Shown in pieces: positions 38,436 to 41,758 of a stretch of DNA of 41,758 nt. Each line of letters starts with the position of its first letter. The first letter of the stretch is position 1. The notes beneath the pieces are model-generated. The model made no database searches and was not told where the DNA came from. It was given only the letters and a program-made list of their open reading frames with translations. This DNA comes from a virus. The position numbers were made by a program, and so were the translations under genes. The DNA lies in IMG/VR virus record IMGVR_UViG_3300046461_000166, positions 1-41,758 of that record, one strand, 5' to 3'.

Positions 38436-38629
38436 GCCTCCTGACACCGCGCTCAGGCTTCAACTGGCTAGCGGTCTCGTGGGGCGGCCCTGACGAACCG
38501 GCCGCCGAGGAATGCAGCTATTGCGACGCGCCAATTCCGGATGACAGCGCGCCGTTGATCCTGTGGAACAACGATAGTTGGTGCGCGCGGTTCTGCGAAG
38601 CCTGTCAGGAACGCTGGTGGGGAGGGTGA
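38432..38629 (+). CDS. Small zinc-ribbon-like protein
   Basis: A 65-residue protein, GTG 38432 overlapping the scaffold stop. Cys pairs CSYCDAP and FCEACQERWWGG suggest a zinc knuckle. Between scaffold and capsid genes; function unknown. Confidence 0.5.
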   Translation: MSLLTPRSGFNWLAVSWGGPDEPAAEECSYCDAPIPDDSAPLILWNNDSWCARFCEACQERWWGG

Positions 38630-38796
38630 GCCCGCTGGGACTGATCCTCGTCATTCTGTTGGTGCTGCTGTTGTTCGGCGGCGGGTTTGGGTATCGCGGC
38701 GTCTACGGTCAGTGGCCATACTACGGCTACGGTATCGGCGGGCTAGGTATCATCCTCGTCATCTTGCTTATCCTGGTGTTGTTCGGAAGAATATGA
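38626..38796 (+). CDS. DUF3309 small membrane protein
   Basis: A 56-residue protein, GTG 38626 overlapping the gene before it. Two hydrophobic helices (LGLILVILLVLLLFG and GLGIILVILLILVLFG) separated by a Gly/Tyr-rich turn (YRGVYGQWPYYGYG), the DUF3309 pattern, common in Alphaproteobacteria. Could be a holin-like or host-derived membrane protein; placed just before the capsid gene. Confidence 0.7.
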   Translation: MSPLGLILVILLVLLLFGGGFGYRGVYGQWPYYGYGIGGLGIILVILLILVLFGRI

Positions 38797-39053
38797 CCGA
38801 CCTCGCCACCGACAAACTGGTCATCATCGCGGCCATCCTCTACGCCGCGCGCTGGCAGCGCCGCGTTCCCGAATCTGACGCCGAAAAGCGCCGGATCATC
38901 GCGGACGCGCTGATCGATGCCCGGCTGATCGTGGCCGCCGTCTTGACCGAGACCGATTCCCCGGTCACGCTGCCCGAGCCGGAACAACCGCCGCCGTCGC
39001 CGGGCACAATCGGGCGTATCGCGGAAGTGAAGGCAACCCGTCGCCGGGGTTGA
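38793..39053 (+). CDS. Small hypothetical protein
   Basis: An 86-residue protein, ATG 38793 in an ATGA overlap. Helical first part (TDKLVIIAAILYAARWQRRV, RRIIADALIDARLIVAAVL) then a Pro-rich tail. Its last codons coincide with the first of three CCGTCGCCGGG repeats. Confidence 0.5.
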   Translation: MTDLATDKLVIIAAILYAARWQRRVPESDAEKRRIIADALIDARLIVAAVLTETDSPVTLPEPEQPPPSPGTIGRIAEVKATRRRG

Positions 39054-39147
39054 TACGGGCGCTGGGCACCGCTGGCCCTTAAGCAGCGCGACCCCGTCGC
39101 CGGGGGACTGATCGGGCGTTGAGCCGTCGCCGGGCTTTATCCGGGCG
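39038..39147 (+). repeat. Three short repeats before the capsid gene
   Basis: CCGTCGCCGGG followed at about 12 bases by CGGGCG is found at 39038-39061, 39094-39118 and 39124-39147, with TGAT or TTAT between. Each can fold as a short hairpin. They lie in the untranslated region before the most highly expressed phage gene, so RNA processing, stability or partial termination are possible. 39054-39191 has no gene. Confidence 0.55.
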
Positions 39148-39191
39148 TCCGTTCACGTCCCCTCAAATCCCCGCGACAGGAGCCAGTTAAA

Positions 39192-40301
39192 TTGGCAGAC
39201 ATGAATGTTACGCCTGCGAGACAAGGGTTAACTCCTCTTGTCTGGGACAGCGATTTTTTCACGGAATACGTCAGGAAAAATCAGTTTGCGAGGTACATGG
39301 GCACCACCATGGGTGCCATGATCCAGGTCCGCGAGGATCTGACCCGCAAGGCCGGCGACACCGTGGTGTTCCCGACCGTCCGGCGTTTGGTCGGCGCCGG
39401 CGTGAGCGGCAACACCGTCCTGGAGGGCAACGAGGAGATCCTCAACGCCCGGAGCCTCAACCTGGTCGTGTCCGCGTTCCGGCACGCCGTCGCCGTCTCG
39501 GACTGGGACGAGCAGAAGTCCGTCATCGATCTCCGGGAGGCCGCCAGGGAAGCCCTGATGGTCTGGGAACTGGAGAAGATGCGGAACGACATCATCACGT
39601 CGTTGGAGGCGATCACCGCCGACAACAACGTGCAGGTGTCCTACGCCGCCGCCACCGCCGGCCAGCGCAACACATGGATGGTGAACAACGCCGACCGGGT
39701 GCTGTTCGGCGCGTCGAAGTCCAACGCCGTCTCCGGCGTCATGGCGACGGCGCTGCTGACGGTGGACAACACCGCCGACAAGATGACGGCCGCCATCGTC
39801 ACGCTGGCGAAACGCATTGCCCGCACCGCGTCACCGCGCATCCGGCCGATTTCCGTCAACGACGACGAGGAATGGTTCGTGATGTTCATGCCGTCGCTGC
39901 CGTTCCGTGATCTCATGCAGGACCCGGTGATCATCAACACGTTGCAATACGCGTGGGATCGTGGCCGCGACAATCCGTTGTTCACGGCTGGGGACATCCT
40001 CTACAACGGCGTGATCATCCGCGAAGTGCCGGAGATGCCGGTCATCGCCGGAGCGGGCACCGGCGGCATTGACGTGGCGATGTCGGCGCTGTGCGGCGCG
40101 CAGGCGCTGGGCGTTGCGTGGGCGCAACGGATGAAATCGACCACCAACACGCGTGACTACGGGTATATGCACGGGGTCGGCATCCAGGAGATGCGCGGCA
40201 TCGGCAAGTTGCGTTTCGGCACCGATCCGACTGTTGACACCACGAAGCCGGTCGATGCGGGGATCGTCTCGGTGTTCACCGCCGCTGTCGCAGACGCATA
40301 A
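39192..40301 (+). CDS. Major capsid protein, DUF4043/N4-gp56-like
   Basis: A 369-residue protein. TTG 39192 is preferred as start because AGGAG is nine bases upstream; ATG 39201 is further. Blocks typical of the DUF4043 (Phage_capsid_3) group: WDSDFFTEYVRKNQFARYMG, REDLTRKAGDTVVFPTVRRL, EGNEEILNARSLNLVVSAFR and NGVIIREVPEMP, with the RISVNDDEEWFVMF-like segment in the middle. It assembles the icosahedral shell (HK97-type fold). This is not the P22 gp5 family, although portal and plug are P22-like. Confidence 0.85.
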   Translation: MADMNVTPARQGLTPLVWDSDFFTEYVRKNQFARYMGTTMGAMIQVREDLTRKAGDTVVFPTVRRLVGAGVSGNTVLEGNEEILNARSLNLVVSAFRHAVAVSDWDEQKSVIDLREAAREALMVWELEKMRNDIITSLEAITADNNVQVSYAAATAGQRNTWMVNNADRVLFGASKSNAVSGVMATALLTVDNTADKMTAAIVTLAKRIARTASPRIRPISVNDDEEWFVMFMPSLPFRDLMQDPVIINTLQYAWDRGRDNPLFTAGDILYNGVIIREVPEMPVIAGAGTGGIDVAMSALCGAQALGVAWAQRMKSTTNTRDYGYMHGVGIQEMRGIGKLRFGTDPTVDTTKPVDAGIVSVFTAAVADA

Positions 40302-40313
40302 GGGGGTCTCCTC

Positions 40314-41672
40314 ATGCCAGCAACGGCGACGGGTCGAGGCGCGCAAGTGATCCTCGATGGCGACGCGCAGCGGGCCGCGCGCGGCGCTTATGCTCCGACG
40401 TATACCGCGAATGCCCGCGTCATGGAAAGTTTACGAGACTCGGGCCTCGTCGCCGATGGCACAACCACGCCGGACGGAACCACGAAGACAGGATCGCAGG
40501 CGAGCGATTATGTCATCGGCCCGGCGAAACGCGTCGGCGTTGCCTCAATGTCGCGGTCAGCTGGTTTGGCGCAACTCAGCAACCCGCGCACCAACCCGAT
40601 CATGGCAACGCCGCCCGCGATCACGCAAAGCGCGACCATCAACGCGACATTGACGCGAACGGTGAACTGGAACGACGCGACGGCGAGCGTTTATAATTTT
40701 TATGGCGGGAAGCCGACCGCTGACATCGCCACGTTCTGCACCTTCAACTCCGTGACAATCAACGGTGGACAGAATGCTTTCGTCTGGCGCGCGGAAGCGA
40801 TGGTCGACGCCATCAAGGTGCAGTTCACGGTCTTCAACTACGGCGGCACGCATTGCCGGTTTCTGGTCAACGATCAGTACGTGGCCGCGACACAAACCAC
40901 GGTCGCCAACTCGGCAACGTCCTACATCACGTTGGACTTCACGGCGGCCGGCGGGCGCGCCGTTCGCAAGATCGCGCTGGAAGGCGAGAACGCGCTGGTA
41001 TTTCAGTGCTTCTCGGTTCTGCCGACTGAGAGCCTGACAAAGCCGGGCGGCACGGTGACGCGCATGTTTGTTGTCTCCGATAGTTTTGGCGCTGGTGGTG
41101 GCGCTACCGAACGGTTCAAGGCGTTCCCTCAGGTGCTTGGTGATCTGCTGGGCATGCGTGACCTGTGGAACAACGGCGTGAGCGGCACCGGGTATCTGAA
41201 CCCTGGCGCGGGGCAACTCACATTCCGCCAAAGGCTCTCGGACATGGTCACGGCGGCGCCGGACATCGTTTTGATCGTGGGTGGTCATAACGATACCGGC
41301 CCGGCGGCGTTGCAGGCGGAAACACTGACTTATCTCACGGCCATTCGCGCGCAATCGGTCCTGAGTGGAATCCCCGTCATCGTCGCTGGTGTGAACGGCG
41401 CCAATCAGGCAACCGCCACGACAATCCCGCTCGAAAACGCCATGGCGGCGGCGGTAACGGCGTTCGCTGATCCGTTGATGTATTTCGTGCCGGAGGTGAC
41501 CAACGCGGCGGGGCCGTGGTTCACCGGCACCGGCTCGACGGCGGGCACGGCGGGAAACGGAAATTGTGACGTCTACATAAGTTCTGACGCGATTCACCCG
41601 AACGATGCTGGTCACGCTTTTCTCGCCGGCCGGCTGGCGGACGATATCCGGCGGATTTTGGGTCAATGGTAG
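40314..41672 (+). CDS. Virion SGNH-hydrolase (GDSL-type esterase)
   Basis: A 452-residue protein. The N-terminal 60 residues (RGAQVILDGDAQRAARGAYA) probably anchor it to the head or neck; a beta-sandwich of about residues 100-245 follows. The C-terminal SGNH hydrolase has the nucleophile Ser257 in FVVSDSFGAGGG (usual GDS, here SDS), the Gly block WNNGVSGTG, Asn326 in GGHND, and Asp425/His428 in DAIHP. These enzymes remove acetyl or other ester groups from host surface polysaccharide, so it would work with the spikes. Its end is repeated at 1-86 because the window overlaps itself. Confidence 0.85.
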   Translation: MPATATGRGAQVILDGDAQRAARGAYAPTYTANARVMESLRDSGLVADGTTTPDGTTKTGSQASDYVIGPAKRVGVASMSRSAGLAQLSNPRTNPIMATPPAITQSATINATLTRTVNWNDATASVYNFYGGKPTADIATFCTFNSVTINGGQNAFVWRAEAMVDAIKVQFTVFNYGGTHCRFLVNDQYVAATQTTVANSATSYITLDFTAAGGRAVRKIALEGENALVFQCFSVLPTESLTKPGGTVTRMFVVSDSFGAGGGATERFKAFPQVLGDLLGMRDLWNNGVSGTGYLNPGAGQLTFRQRLSDMVTAAPDIVLIVGGHNDTGPAALQAETLTYLTAIRAQSVLSGIPVIVAGVNGANQATATTIPLENAMAAAVTAFADPLMYFVPEVTNAAGPWFTGTGSTAGTAGNGNCDVYISSDAIHPNDAGHAFLAGRLADDIRRILGQW

Positions 41673-41758
41673 GCGGGAGCAACCGATGAATGCCCATCTG
41701 GGTCAAAGTCGCGGCCTCCCTTGGTCCATTGTTGTTGGGCGCGCTGGTTACGATCGCG
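41587..41758. repeat. Terminal overlap, right copy
   Basis: Copy of 1-172 with substitutions at 41713, 41743 and 41744. See the left copy. Confidence 0.9.
41690..41758 (+). CDS. Small membrane protein, 5' part (copy of 104-172)
   Basis: First 23 codons of the protein encoded at 104-373, cut by the end of the window. Three third- or first-position differences, all silent. Confidence 0.9.
   Translation, partial: MPIWVKVAASLGPLLLGALVTIA

Overview
This is a nearly complete, circularly permuted genome of a tailed phage (about 41.6 kb unique). The last 172 bases repeat the first 172 with three substitutions, so the window closes on itself. Gene order (small and large terminase, portal, scaffold, capsid, head completion, spikes, gp10-like plug, three ejection proteins) is that of a P22-like short-tailed phage, although the capsid protein belongs to the DUF4043/N4-gp56-like group. 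High GC by eye and a GcrA-type DNA-binding module, otherwise known from Alphaproteobacteria, suggest an alphaproteobacterial host.

Layout. 31.2-41.7 kb, continuing at 1-16.7 kb, is the rightward virion module: terminase, portal, scaffold, capsid, an SGNH esterase, a small membrane protein, an Ig-like protein, head completion, three tandem beta-helix spikes, gp10-like protein, a 2OG-oxygenase/cupin pair and ejection proteins. 16.7-20.4 kb is a leftward block of about eleven small genes led by a CI-like repressor. 20.5-28.2 kb is the rightward early block: Cro-like protein, cytosine methyltransferase, RusA-like resolvase, GcrA-like protein, Gp157, ERF recombinase and a primase-helicase, followed by an iteron-bearing candidate origin. 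28.6-29.3 kb holds three small leftward genes. 29.3-29.9 kb is a repeat-rich non-coding region before a ParB-methyltransferase gene.

How it works together. A 17-bp palindrome with half-sites GATGGC/GCCATC occurs at the cro promoter and at a leftward promoter, with a weaker third copy, so one repressor probably holds both early operons silent. No integrase or stand-alone endolysin was recognised. ERF, Gp157, RusA and the primase-helicase form a compact replication-recombination set.

The most unusual content is out-of-frame coding. The large terminase carries an intein whose HNH endonuclease lies in a different reading frame inside it. The cytosine methyltransferase overlaps, in its +1 frame, both a second phage-like protein and another HNH endonuclease. 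A recurrent architecture is also visible: short diverged direct repeats, often containing a gene end or start, flank a small cargo (a uracil-DNA-glycosylase fragment, an insert after the portal gene, a small gene before the scaffold gene, and a structured non-coding element).
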